From assembly GCF_019645875.1 (NCBI RefSeq), contig NZ_CP081000.1, positions 186,001-250,000 of the forward strand: a stretch of DNA of 64,000 nt. Reading direction: 5' to 3'. This stretch comes from Mycolicibacterium senegalense (lineage in GTDB: Bacteria; Actinomycetota; Actinomycetes; Mycobacteriales; Mycobacteriaceae). Positions within the stretch are counted from its first letter, which is position 1. Every line of letters starts with the position of its first letter. Below, piece after piece: positions 1 to 8,686 of this stretch. The notes under the pieces were generated by a model that had not been told where the DNA came from, did not search any database, and was given only the letters and a program-made list of their open reading frames with translations. A program made the position numbers and the translations under genes.

Positions 1-157
1 TCTCGGTGAGCTCGACGGCTTTCTCACCGAACGCCTGGCGCGCTACAAGCATCCCAAGGCACTGGAAATCGTCGACGCCCTGCCTCGCAACCCCTCGGGC
101 AAGGTGCTCAAGACCGAACTGAGGGAGCGCTTCGGCTCGCCGATCAACGCCCAGTAG
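1..157 (+). CDS. fadD5: FadD5-type fatty-acyl-CoA ligase, C-terminal end only
   Basis: Only the last 51 residues lie in the window; the reading frame enters at base 2 and stops at TAG 155-157. The fragment contains LPRNPSGKVLKTELR, the conserved C-terminal A10 motif of ANL adenylating enzymes, whose lysine contacts the acyl-adenylate. The position directly upstream of yrbE1A, on the same strand, matches fadD5 of the mycobacterial mce1 locus, which activates fatty acids (possibly recycled from mycolates) to CoA thioesters. Family membership is read from the motif; the fadD5 name rests on synteny. The protein is cut by the window edge, not visibly truncated. Confidence 0.85.
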   Translation, partial: LGELDGFLTERLARYKHPKALEIVDALPRNPSGKVLKTELRERFGSPINAQ

Positions 158-315
158 GGTTGACGCCTCCGAAAGTAACTCCGCGTCAACGGTTTCAGCA
201 GGTCGCTGCCAAAGTTTGCTGTCTTTGCATGCCCTTGTTAACGGTTGATGGCACAATCCACCCGATGCGGTGCACGGCCCGGTTTGGATCGGGTACAGTC
301 CGGTGGTCTCAATTA

Positions 316-329
316 CTACTCACGAGTAG
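316..329. promoter_or_regulatory. Candidate operator in the fadD5-yrbE1A gap
   Basis: The 241-base gap between fadD5 and yrbE1A holds the perfect inverted repeat CTACTC-AC-GAGTAG, about 70 bases before the yrbE1A start and followed by a purine-rich GGGAGAGACGG stretch. Its size and symmetry fit a TetR- or GntR-type operator. A possible -10 (TACAGT, 294-299) lies just upstream without a convincing -35. No gene is seen in this gap. The known mce1 regulator (Mce1R, a FadR-type GntR protein) acts upstream of fadD5 in M. tuberculosis, so this would be an internal site; binding is inferred only. Confidence 0.35.
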
Positions 330-398
330 GGAGAGACGGATCACAGAAGCTGACAGGCGACGAGGAGGGGGCGTGCGACACGTCCAAGGGGCGCACCG

Positions 399-1199
399 GT
401 GACGGCGCCCGCCGACGGGCTCGTCGGCTACGTACGTGGTCAATTGGAGAAGCCGCTGGCTATGGTCGGTGGCTTCTTCAAGATGACCGTGCTCACCGGA
501 AAGGCATTTCTCACACGGCCTTTCCAGTGGAAAGAGTTCGTGCTGCAGAGTTGGTTCCTGATCCGGGTGGCCTTCCTGCCCACGCTCGCGGTGTCGATCC
601 CGCTGACCGTGCTCATCATCTTCACGCTCAACATCCTGTTGGCGGAGTTCGGTGCGGCTGACGTCTCGGGTGCCGGTGCGGCGCTCGGTGCGGTCACCCA
701 GCTCGGCCCCCTGGTTACGGTGCTCGTCGTAGCCGGTGCCGGATCGACGGCCATTTGCGCGGACCTCGGCGCCCGTACGGTGCGTGAAGAGATCGACGCG
801 CTCGAGGTGTTGGGCATCGATCCGATCGAGCGGCTGGTCGTTCCCCGCGTGGTCGCCTCCACCTTCGTGGCCTTCATGCTCAACGGTGCGGTGATCACCA
901 TCGGCCTGGTCGGCGGCTTCTTCTTCGGTGTCTACATCCAGAACGTCTCGGCCGGCGCCTACGTCTCCACCCTGACCCTGCTGACGGGATTCCCCGAGGT
1001 GTTGATCTCGGTCGTCAAGGCCACGCTGTTCGGCCTGATCGCCGGGCTCGTCGGCTGCTACCGCGGCCTGACGGTGGCCGGTGGCTCCAAGGGCGTCGGC
1101 ACCGCGGTGAACGAGACCCTGGTGCTGTGCGTGGTGGCATTGTTCGCAGTCAACGTCGTGCTCACCACCATCGGTGTGCGGTTCGGAACAGGGCATTGA
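399..1199 (+). CDS. yrbE1A: Mce1 transporter permease YrbE1A (MlaE family)
   Basis: Integral-membrane permease of the Mce1 lipid importer, the counterpart of MlaE in the Mla phospholipid system. It has 266 residues and starts with GTG. Hydrophobic helices span roughly residues 45-80, 95-120, 150-180, 190-215 and 240-262. The MlaE-family signature EEIDALEVLGIDP lies at 129-141, in the cytoplasmic coupling region expected to contact the MceG (Mkl) ATPase, which is encoded elsewhere. Length and sequence are very close to M. tuberculosis YrbE1A (about 265 residues), which fixes the locus as mce1 rather than mce2-4. yrbE1B follows after one base. Confidence 0.96.
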   Translation: MTAPADGLVGYVRGQLEKPLAMVGGFFKMTVLTGKAFLTRPFQWKEFVLQSWFLIRVAFLPTLAVSIPLTVLIIFTLNILLAEFGAADVSGAGAALGAVTQLGPLVTVLVVAGAGSTAICADLGARTVREEIDALEVLGIDPIERLVVPRVVASTFVAFMLNGAVITIGLVGGFFFGVYIQNVSAGAYVSTLTLLTGFPEVLISVVKATLFGLIAGLVGCYRGLTVAGGSKGVGTAVNETLVLCVVALFAVNVVLTTIGVRFGTGH

Positions 1200-1200
1200 C

Positions 1201-2070
1201 ATGAGTACCGCAACAGTCCTTCGGTCCCGGTTCCCCCGGGCGTTCTCACGCACCTCGGACATCGCCGGCACCCCGGCCCGGTTCCTCGACAGCATGGGCC
1301 ACGTCGCGTGGTTCGTCGTCCAGGCCATCGGCTCCATCCCGCACGCGTTCCGGCACTACCGCCGTGAGGCGCTGCGGCTGGTCGCCGAGATCGGGATGGG
1401 TACCGGCGCCATGGCCGTCATCGGCGGCACCGTGGCGATCATCGGTTTCGTCACGCTGTCGGCCGGCTCCCTGATCGCCATCCAGGGCTTCGCGTCCCTT
1501 GGCAACATCGGTGTCGAGGCCTTCACCGGCTTCTTCGCCGCCCTGGCAAACATCCGCGTCGTTGCCCCGGTCGTCACCGGGCAGGCCCTGGCCGCCACGG
1601 TCGGTGCCGGCGCCACCGCCGAACTCGGCGCCATGCGCATCAGCGAAGAGGTCGACGCGCTGGAAGTCATGGGCATCCGCTCGATTTCGTACCTGGTGTC
1701 CACCCGGATCATCGCCGGGTCGATCGTCATCATCCCGCTCTACGCGATGGCGATCCTGCTGTCCTTCCTGTCTGCGCAGTTCGTCACGACGATCTTCTAC
1801 TCGCAGTCAGTCGGTACGTATGAGCACTACTTCCATACGTTCCTGCGTGTCGACGACGTGATGTGGTCCTTCCTCGAGGTCATCGTCATGTCGATCGTGG
1901 TCATGTTGAACCACTGCTACTTCGGCTACTACGCCAGTGGCGGTGCTGTCGGTGTGGGTGAGGCAGTAGGGAGGTCGATGCGAACCTCGTTGATCGCAAT
2001 CGTGTTGGTGGTCCTGTTGGCTTCGTTGGCGCTCTACGGCACCGACCCCAACTTCAACCTCACGGTGTAG
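1201..2070 (+). CDS. yrbE1B: Mce1 transporter permease YrbE1B (MlaE family)
   Basis: Second MlaE-type permease of the Mce1 complex, 289 residues, expected to pair with YrbE1A in the inner membrane. The ATG directly follows the yrbE1A stop. The MlaE signature appears as SEEVDALEVMGIRSI near the middle, flanked by about five hydrophobic segments. A longer in-frame start at 1174 would overlap yrbE1A and is less likely. mce1A starts four bases after the stop, so transport channel and substrate-binding subunits are co-transcribed. Confidence 0.96.
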   Translation: MSTATVLRSRFPRAFSRTSDIAGTPARFLDSMGHVAWFVVQAIGSIPHAFRHYRREALRLVAEIGMGTGAMAVIGGTVAIIGFVTLSAGSLIAIQGFASLGNIGVEAFTGFFAALANIRVVAPVVTGQALAATVGAGATAELGAMRISEEVDALEVMGIRSISYLVSTRIIAGSIVIIPLYAMAILLSFLSAQFVTTIFYSQSVGTYEHYFHTFLRVDDVMWSFLEVIVMSIVVMLNHCYFGYYASGGAVGVGEAVGRSMRTSLIAIVLVVLLASLALYGTDPNFNLTV

Positions 2071-2074
2071 CGGG

Positions 2075-3295
2075 ATGACTGCACCTCAAGCTTCTCTGAA
2101 CAAGCCCAAGATCCCGCCGTACAAGCTGGCCGGACTGGTGCTCGCGCTCGTCACCGCGGTGGTGATCGCGTTGACGTGGATGCAGTTCCGTGGGTCCTTC
2201 GAGGACAAGACGCAGCTGACGGTGTTGTCGGGGCGGGCTGGTTTGTCGATGGACCCGGGTTCGAAGGTCACTTTCAATGGTGTGCCGATCGGCCGGTTGG
2301 CTTCGATCGATGTGGTCACTGTCGGTGACAATCCCGAGGCCAAGCTGACGTTGGACGTCAAGCCGCAGTATCTGAAGTTGATCCCGGAGAATGTGACCGC
2401 GGAGCTGCGGGCCACGACGGTGTTCGGCAACAAGTACATCTCGTTCCTGTCGCCGCCCAACCCGTCGCCGCAGCGGTTGACCCCGGACACGCCGATCCGG
2501 GCTCAGGGGGTGACCACGGAGTTCAACACGCTGTTCGAGACGATCACCGCAATCTCTGAGCAGATCGATCCGATCAAGTTGAACCAGACGCTGACCGCGA
2601 CGGCGCAGGCGCTTGACGGGTTGGGTGACAAGTTCGGTCAGTCGATCGTCAACGGCAATGACATCTTGGCGGATCTGAATCCGCGGATGCCTCAGATTCG
2701 TCGCGATATCTCGGGTCTGGCCGATCTGGGTGAGGTGTATGCCGATGCGGGTCCGGATCTGTTCGACGGGTTGACCAACGCTGTCACGACGGCGCGTTCG
2801 CTCAATGAGCAGCGTGGCAATCTGGATCAGGCTCTGGTCGCGGCGGTCGGGTTCGGCAACACCGGTGGTGACATCTTCGAGCGCGGTGGGCCGTATCTGG
2901 TGCGCGGCGCACAAGACCTGCTGCCGACCTCGGCTCTGCTCGACAAGTACAGCCCGGCGCTGTTCTGCACGATCCGCAATTACCACGACGCCGGCCCGAA
3001 ACTCGCAGGCGCGCTTGGTGGTAACGGCTACTCACTGCAGACGCATTCGCTGGTGATCGGCGTGGGCAACCCGTACGTCTATCCCGACAACCTGCCGCGG
3101 GTCAACGCCAAGGGCGGCCCCGAGGGCCGGCCCGGCTGCTGGCAGCCGGTCACCAGAGACCTGTGGCCCATGCCGTACCTGGTGATGGATACCGGTGCAT
3201 CGATCGCCCCGTACAACCACCTCGAGCTGGGTCAACCGCTCGTGGCCGAGTACGTGTGGGGCCGCCAAGTGGGGGAGAACACGATCAACCCATGA
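2075..3295 (+). CDS. mce1A: Mce1A, MlaD-domain substrate-binding subunit
   Basis: First of six Mce proteins that form the periplasmic, substrate-carrying part of the Mce1 importer. One N-terminal membrane anchor lies at about residues 17-37, followed by the MCE/MlaD beta-barrel domain at about 42-120 (SMDPGSKVTFNGVPIGRL region) and then a long helical region. The protein has 406 residues, shorter than M. tuberculosis Mce1A (about 454), mainly because the C-terminal low-complexity tail is absent. Codon use changes inside the gene (about 2221-2880): many TTG, GGT, GAT and AAT codons replace the C-ending codons of the neighbours. The stop overlaps the mce1B start (ATGA). Confidence 0.95.
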   Translation: MTAPQASLNKPKIPPYKLAGLVLALVTAVVIALTWMQFRGSFEDKTQLTVLSGRAGLSMDPGSKVTFNGVPIGRLASIDVVTVGDNPEAKLTLDVKPQYLKLIPENVTAELRATTVFGNKYISFLSPPNPSPQRLTPDTPIRAQGVTTEFNTLFETITAISEQIDPIKLNQTLTATAQALDGLGDKFGQSIVNGNDILADLNPRMPQIRRDISGLADLGEVYADAGPDLFDGLTNAVTTARSLNEQRGNLDQALVAAVGFGNTGGDIFERGGPYLVRGAQDLLPTSALLDKYSPALFCTIRNYHDAGPKLAGALGGNGYSLQTHSLVIGVGNPYVYPDNLPRVNAKGGPEGRPGCWQPVTRDLWPMPYLVMDTGASIAPYNHLELGQPLVAEYVWGRQVGENTINP

Positions 3296-4323
3296 GCATC
3301 AAGGGCACGCTTATCAAGCTCGGCATCTTCTCTCTGGTGCTGCTCACCTTCACTGCGATCATCTTCGTGGTCTTCGGTCAGATCCGGTTCAACCGGACCT
3401 CTGAGTACTCGGCGATCTTCAAGAACGTCAGCGGTCTGCGCACCGGGCAGTTCGTCCGTGCCTCCGGTGTAGAGGTCGGCAAGGTCTCGGGCGTCAAACT
3501 GATCAACGGCGGCCAGCAGGCCGAGGTCACGTTCAACGTCGAGAAGTCGCTGCCGTTGTTCGACGAGACCACGGCCGCGATCCGCTACCAGGATCTGATC
3601 GGTAACCGCTACCTCGAGCTCAAGCGGGGCAAGAGCGACAAGAAGATCGCGCCGGGCAGCACCATTCCGTTGGAGCGCACCGAACCCGCGCTCGACCTCG
3701 ACGCACTGGTCGGCGGTTTCCGGCCGCTGTTCCAGTCGTTGAGCCCGGAGAAGGTCAACACCATCTCCAAGTCGATCATCACGATCTTCCAGGGCCAGGG
3801 CGGCACCATCAACGACATCCTGGATCAGACGGCGCAGCTCACCCAGAGCATCGCCGACCGGGACCAGGCGATCGGTGAGGTGATCAAGAACCTCAACATC
3901 GTCCTGGACACCACCGTCGCGCATCAGCAGCAGTTCGATGACACCCTCAAGAACTTCGAGACACTGGTCACGGGCCTGAAGAACCGGGCCGATCCGATCG
4001 GTTCCTCGGTGGCCGACATCAGCAACGCGGCCGGCTCCCTGGCCGATCTGTTGTCCGACAACCGTCCACTGCTCAAGGACACCGTGGGCCGTCTCGAGGT
4101 GATCCAGCAGCCGCTGATCGATCAGAAGCAGCAGCTCAACGACATCCTCGTGCAGTTCCCCCAGGCGTTGAAGATCATCGGCCGTGCCGGTGGCATCTAC
4201 GGTGACTTCTTCAACTTCTATGCCTGCGACCTCTCGTTGAAGCTCAACGGGTTGCAGCCGGGCGGGCCCGTCCGAACCGTCAAACTCGCTTCACAGCCGT
4301 CGGGTAGGTGCACGCCGCGATGA
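3292..4323 (+). CDS. mce1B: Mce1B, MlaD-domain subunit
   Basis: Mce-family subunit, 343 residues (M. tuberculosis Mce1B is about 346). It has an N-terminal anchor at residues 8-30 and an MCE domain at about 35-115, containing GLRTGQFVRASGVEVGKVSG and RYQDLIGNRYLEL. A helical region rich in Gln, Asp and Ile follows, typical of the central tunnel of Mce hexamers. The start ATG overlaps the mce1A stop by four bases. An in-frame start upstream at 3163 lies inside mce1A and is rejected. The stop overlaps mce1C in the same ATGA manner, implying translational coupling. Confidence 0.95.
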   Translation: MSIKGTLIKLGIFSLVLLTFTAIIFVVFGQIRFNRTSEYSAIFKNVSGLRTGQFVRASGVEVGKVSGVKLINGGQQAEVTFNVEKSLPLFDETTAAIRYQDLIGNRYLELKRGKSDKKIAPGSTIPLERTEPALDLDALVGGFRPLFQSLSPEKVNTISKSIITIFQGQGGTINDILDQTAQLTQSIADRDQAIGEVIKNLNIVLDTTVAHQQQFDDTLKNFETLVTGLKNRADPIGSSVADISNAAGSLADLLSDNRPLLKDTVGRLEVIQQPLIDQKQQLNDILVQFPQALKIIGRAGGIYGDFFNFYACDLSLKLNGLQPGGPVRTVKLASQPSGRCTPR

Positions 4324-5885
4324 GGACACTTCAAGGTTCCGACCGTTTCCGCAAAGGCCTCATGGGCGTTGTGGTGGTGGCGCTGGTGATCGGCGTCGGC
4401 TCGACGCTGACAAGTGTGCCGATGCTGTTCGCGGTGCCCACGTACTACGGGCAGTTCTCCGATACCGGAGGCCTGAACACGGGTGACAAGGTGCGCATCG
4501 CCGGTATGGATGTCGGCACGGTCAAGAGCATGGACATCAACGGCGACAAGGTCGAGATCGGTTTCACCCTGGGTGGCAAGACGATCGGCACCGAGAGCCG
4601 GGCGGCGATCCGTACCGACACGATCCTGGGCCGGAAGAACATCGAGATCCAGCCGCGCGGCAGCCACACGCTGTCCCCGCGCGGGATGCTGCCGCTGGGA
4701 CAGACGACGACGCCGTACCAGATCTACGACGCGTTCCTCGACGTCACCCGCAATGCGTCGGGCTGGGACACGAAGTCGGTCAAGGAATCGCTGAACGTGT
4801 TGTCGGAGACGGTCGATCAGACCTCGCCGCACCTGAGCGCCGCGCTGGACGGCGTGGCCAAGTTCTCCGAGACCATCGGCAAGCGCGACGAGGACGTCAA
4901 GAAGCTGCTGGCCAACGCCAACAAGATCGCCACGGTGCTCGGTGACCGCAGCACACAGGTCAACCAGCTGCTGGTGAACGCCCAGACCCTGCTGGCCGCG
5001 GTCAACGAGCGTGGCCAGGCCGTCAGCATGTTGCTGGAGCGGGTCTCGTCGGTGTCGCATCAGGTCGAAGGCCTGATCAACGACAACCCGAACCTGAACC
5101 ACGTGCTGGAGCAGCTGCGCACGGTCAGCGACCTGCTCGTCGAGCGTAAGCAGGATCTGGCCGACACCCTCACTGTCGCAGGCAAGTTCATCACCTCACT
5201 GGCCGAGGCGCTGGCCTCCGGCCCGTACTTCAAGGTGATGCTGGTCAACCTGATCCCGCCGCAGATCCTGCAGCCGTTCGTCGATTCCGCGTTCAAGAAG
5301 CGCGGTATCGATCCCGAGGAGTTCTGGCGTAACGCCGGCCTGCCGTCGGCCCGCTTCCCCGATCCCAACGGCAAGCGGTTCGAGAACGGCGCCCCGCCGC
5401 CGGCCCCGACGCCGCTGGAAGGCACCCCGGAGCATCCGGGACCTGCCGTCCCGCCCGGATCGCCGTGCTCGTACACGCCGACCGCGGCCGGGATCCCGTC
5501 GCCGGGTAACCCGATGCCGTGCGCGGCCGCCACCCAGGGTCCGTTCGGTGGCCCGGAGTACGGTCCGCCGGATCTGGCCACGTCGGCACCGAACCCTGAC
5601 GGCATCGCGCATTCGCCGGGTGTGCCCAGCGCGGCCATCCCCGGCCAGATGCCGCCGGATCAGCCGGGTGCCCCCGTCGAGTTGGCGCCCGGTCCGCCGG
5701 GAGCCCGCACCGTTCCGATCGCCCCGTTGCCGGTGGCGCCGGGACCGCTGCCGGGTTACGCACCGCATCCCGGACCGGTGAACGCTCCTCCGGCGCCGCC
5801 GGGACCGGGGCCGGACGCCGGGCCGGCGGGCACCCCGCCGCTGCCGGGTAATCCGCCGTTCCTTCCGCCAGGGTCGCAGGGATAG
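4320..5885 (+). CDS. mce1C: Mce1C, MlaD-domain subunit with Pro-rich tail
   Basis: Mce-family subunit, 521 residues. The membrane anchor is at about 12-35 and the MCE domain at about 38-115 (GGLNTGDKVRIAGMDVGTVK). A helical coiled region runs to about 330. From about residue 355 to the end the protein is dominated by Pro, Gly and Ala, a feature of Mce C/D subunits that may lie at the cell-wall end of the complex. The start overlaps the mce1B stop (ATGA); the next gene begins nine bases after the stop. Confidence 0.95.
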   Translation: MRTLQGSDRFRKGLMGVVVVALVIGVGSTLTSVPMLFAVPTYYGQFSDTGGLNTGDKVRIAGMDVGTVKSMDINGDKVEIGFTLGGKTIGTESRAAIRTDTILGRKNIEIQPRGSHTLSPRGMLPLGQTTTPYQIYDAFLDVTRNASGWDTKSVKESLNVLSETVDQTSPHLSAALDGVAKFSETIGKRDEDVKKLLANANKIATVLGDRSTQVNQLLVNAQTLLAAVNERGQAVSMLLERVSSVSHQVEGLINDNPNLNHVLEQLRTVSDLLVERKQDLADTLTVAGKFITSLAEALASGPYFKVMLVNLIPPQILQPFVDSAFKKRGIDPEEFWRNAGLPSARFPDPNGKRFENGAPPPAPTPLEGTPEHPGPAVPPGSPCSYTPTAAGIPSPGNPMPCAAATQGPFGGPEYGPPDLATSAPNPDGIAHSPGVPSAAIPGQMPPDQPGAPVELAPGPPGARTVPIAPLPVAPGPLPGYAPHPGPVNAPPAPPGPGPDAGPAGTPPLPGNPPFLPPGSQG

Positions 5886-5894
5886 GCCAGAGCT

Positions 5895-7529
5895 ATGTCA
5901 ACCGTATTCAACGTTCGAAACATCAAGTTGCCCAAGGCTTCCCGGGCAGCTGTCATCGTCGCTGCGCTGGCGGTGGCAGCCGCCCTGGTGCTGGGTTACT
6001 TCGGTTTGAACCTGTACAAGAAGATGACCAACACCACGGTCACCGCGTACTTCCCCGAGGTGCTCGCGCTGTACCCCGGTGACAAGGTCCTCATCATGGG
6101 CGTCAAGGTCGGTGCGATCGACAGCATCGAGACCGAAGCCGACAAGATGAAGGTCGTCTTCCACGTCAACAACAAGTACAAGGTGCCCGAGAACGTCACG
6201 GCGTCTGTGCTGAACCCGAGCCTGGTGGCCTCGCGCGTCATTCAGCTGTCCCCGCCGTACACGGGCGGGCCGCAGTTGAAGAACAACGCGGTGATCCCGA
6301 TCGAGAACACCCAGATCCCGGTCGAGTACGACGAGCTGCGCAACCAGATCACCCGTCTCCTCGACGATCTGGGGCCGACCGCCGAACAGCCCAAGGGGCC
6401 CTTCGGTGACATCATCGACTCCTTCGCCGACGGATTCCAGGGCAAGGGTGAGCAGCTCAACCGCACCCTGAACGGGTTGTCGGAGGCGCTGACGACGCTC
6501 AACCAGGGCCGCGGCGACTTCTTCCAGGTGGTCAAGAGCCTGGCGTTGTTCGTCAATGCCCTGCACAAGAGCGACCAGCAGTTCGTGGCGCTCAACAACG
6601 ACCTGGCGCAGTTCACCAACTCGTTCACCAACACCGACCAGGAGTTGGCCACGGCCCTGCAGGATCTCAACAAGGTGCTCAAGACCACCCGAGACTTCCT
6701 GGACAAGAACGGCGGCGTGCTCACCCACGACATCAACAACTTGTCCGAGGCGACGACGGCGATCCTGCAGCCCGAACCGCGCAACGGCCTGGAGACGGGT
6801 CTGCACGCTTACCCGAACCTGGCCGCCAACGTGCTCAACATCGTCTCGCCCAACCAGGGTGGCATCGTGGGTCTGCCGGTTCTGCCGGGTCTGACCAACT
6901 TCTCCAACCCGCTGCAGTTCGTTTGCAGTTCGATCCAGGCCGGCAGCCGGTTGGGATACCAGGATTCGGCCGAGCTGTGTGCGCAGTACCTGGCACCGAT
7001 CCTGGACGCGATCAAGTTCAACTACCTGCCGTTCGGCCAGAACCTGGCCAACACCGCGATGACGCTGCCGAAGCAGATCTCCTACTCGGAGCCTCGCCTG
7101 CAGCCGCCAGGCGGATACAAGGACACCACCGTGCCGGGCATCTGGTCGCGGGACACCTTGTTCTCGCACGGCAACCACGAGCCGGGCTGGACCGTGGCGC
7201 CGGGCATGCAGGGTGTGCAGGTGCAGCCGGCCACACAGCAGATGCTGACGCCGGAGTCGTTGTCGGAGTTGATGGGTGGACCGGACATCGTGGCGCCGCC
7301 CGCGCCGCCGGCGTTCGGAGCTCCGCCGGGAGGCAACCTGCCCGGCCCGCCGAACTCGTACGACGAAACCAATCCGCTGCCGCCGCCGTGGTACCCGCAG
7401 CCCGGACCGCCGCCGGCGCCCGCGCCGGGTGTGATCCCGGGTGACCCGATGTCGGGTCCCGCACCGGCCGCTCCGGCTCCGGCTCCCGCCGGACCGGCGC
7501 TGCCCGCCGAGGTCGGAGGACAGGGCTAA
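5895..7529 (+). CDS. mce1D: Mce1D, MlaD-domain subunit with Pro-rich tail
   Basis: Mce-family subunit, 544 residues. The N-terminus is basic (VRNIKLPKASRA), followed by a membrane anchor at about 16-38 and an MCE domain at about 40-125 (VLALYPGDKVLIMGVKVGAI). A long helical segment contains repeated Leu/Asn/Asp heptads. The last 110 residues are Pro/Ala-rich. A cysteine-containing stretch near 345-375 (FVCSSIQ ... AELCAQ) is typical of Mce1D-type proteins. The stop (TAATG) shares one base with the next start. A 546-codon open frame on the opposite strand is a GC-bias shadow. Confidence 0.95.
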   Translation: MSTVFNVRNIKLPKASRAAVIVAALAVAAALVLGYFGLNLYKKMTNTTVTAYFPEVLALYPGDKVLIMGVKVGAIDSIETEADKMKVVFHVNNKYKVPENVTASVLNPSLVASRVIQLSPPYTGGPQLKNNAVIPIENTQIPVEYDELRNQITRLLDDLGPTAEQPKGPFGDIIDSFADGFQGKGEQLNRTLNGLSEALTTLNQGRGDFFQVVKSLALFVNALHKSDQQFVALNNDLAQFTNSFTNTDQELATALQDLNKVLKTTRDFLDKNGGVLTHDINNLSEATTAILQPEPRNGLETGLHAYPNLAANVLNIVSPNQGGIVGLPVLPGLTNFSNPLQFVCSSIQAGSRLGYQDSAELCAQYLAPILDAIKFNYLPFGQNLANTAMTLPKQISYSEPRLQPPGGYKDTTVPGIWSRDTLFSHGNHEPGWTVAPGMQGVQVQPATQQMLTPESLSELMGGPDIVAPPAPPAFGAPPGGNLPGPPNSYDETNPLPPPWYPQPGPPPAPAPGVIPGDPMSGPAPAAPAPAPAGPALPAEVGGQG

Positions 7530-8683
7530 TGAAGACACGTAACTGGGGCCGCGTCGGTCGACGCGTCGCGGTGTTGTCGGCGTCCGCGCTGATCCTCACC
7601 TCGTGTGGGCAGTGGCGCGGCGTGGCCAACGTGCCGCTGCCGGGTGGGCCGGGCACCGAGTCCGGCCGCACCACGCTGTACGTGCAGATGCCGGAGACGT
7701 TGGCGCTCAACGCCAACAGCCGGGTGCGCGTGCGCGACGTGTTCGTCGGCCGGGTCCGCAAGATCGAGCTGATCAACTGGACGCCGACGTTGACCGTCGA
7801 CCTCGAGCCCGGCATCGAGCTGCCCAAGAACACCCTGGCCAAGATCGGCCAGACCAGCTTGCTGGGTTCGCAGCACGTCGAGCTCAATCCGCCGGACAAG
7901 GACCCGTCCAAGGAGATGCTGCGGGACGGGGACACCATCCCGCTGTCGCAGTCGTCGGCCTATCCGACCATCGAGCGGACGCTGGCCGGCATCTCGGGCA
8001 TCCTGACCGGCGGTGGCATCCCGAACATCGAGACCATCCAGACCGAGGTGTTCAACATCCTCAACGGTCGCGCCGATCAGATCCGCGACTTCCTGGGCCG
8101 GCTCGACACGTTCACCGATGAGCTCAATCAGCAGCGCAACGACATCACCCGGGCGATCGACTCGACCAACCGGCTGTTGAACATCGTCGCGGCGCGCAAT
8201 GACACGTTGGACCGGGTGCTCACCGAGTTCCCGCCGCTGATCCAGCATTTCGCCGATACGCGCGATTTGTTCGCCGATGCGGTCACCTCGCTGGGCCGGC
8301 TGTCCAAGGCTGCCGACGACACGTTGTCGAACAGCAACGCGAATCTGCACACCAACCTGCAGAACCTGCAGCGGCCGCTCAAGCAGTTGGCCCGCTCGGC
8401 CCCGTACCTGGTGGAAGCGCTCAAGCTGATCCTGACGGTGCCGTTCAACATCGAGAACATCCCGAAGGCCGTGCGCGGCGACTACATCAACGTGTCGCTG
8501 ACCATCGACCTGACGTTGAGCTCGGTGGACAACGCGTTCCTGTCCGGCACCGGTCTCTCGGGCATGCTCCGGGCGCTGGAGCAGGCCTGGGGCCGCGATC
8601 CGGCGACGATGATCCCGGACGTCCGGTTCACGCCGAACCCGCACGATGCACCTGGTGGCCCGCTTGTGGAAAGGGGGGAGTGA
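7529..8683 (+). CDS. lprK: Mce1E / LprK, lipoprotein Mce subunit
   Basis: Lipid-anchored Mce subunit, 384 residues. The signal peptide ends in the lipobox LTSC (residues 23-26; Cys26 is the lipidation site), so the protein is tethered to the outer face of the plasma membrane rather than by a transmembrane helix. The MCE domain occupies about 45-125 (TLALNANSRVRVRDVFVGRV, TSLLGSQHVEL). The ATG overlaps the mce1D stop by one base. The lipoprotein in fifth position is diagnostic of mycobacterial mce operons. mce1F starts four bases after the stop. Confidence 0.95.
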   Translation: MKTRNWGRVGRRVAVLSASALILTSCGQWRGVANVPLPGGPGTESGRTTLYVQMPETLALNANSRVRVRDVFVGRVRKIELINWTPTLTVDLEPGIELPKNTLAKIGQTSLLGSQHVELNPPDKDPSKEMLRDGDTIPLSQSSAYPTIERTLAGISGILTGGGIPNIETIQTEVFNILNGRADQIRDFLGRLDTFTDELNQQRNDITRAIDSTNRLLNIVAARNDTLDRVLTEFPPLIQHFADTRDLFADAVTSLGRLSKAADDTLSNSNANLHTNLQNLQRPLKQLARSAPYLVEALKLILTVPFNIENIPKAVRGDYINVSLTIDLTLSSVDNAFLSGTGLSGMLRALEQAWGRDPATMIPDVRFTPNPHDAPGGPLVERGE

Positions 8684-8686
8684 GAC

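Noticed and set aside
309-1337. 342-codon minus-strand frame over yrbE1A
   Set aside because: Shadow of yrbE1A, which is clearly conserved; His/Glu/Arg-rich with no motif.
5380-5885. Apparent GC-rich tandem repeat
   Set aside because: It is the coding sequence of the Pro/Gly/Ala-rich tail of Mce1C; the same type of tail occurs in Mce1D. Not an independent DNA repeat.
5898-7538. 546-codon open frame on the minus strand
   Set aside because: Exactly antisense to mce1D, Arg/Val/Gln-rich composition typical of GC-bias shadows, no recognisable domain.
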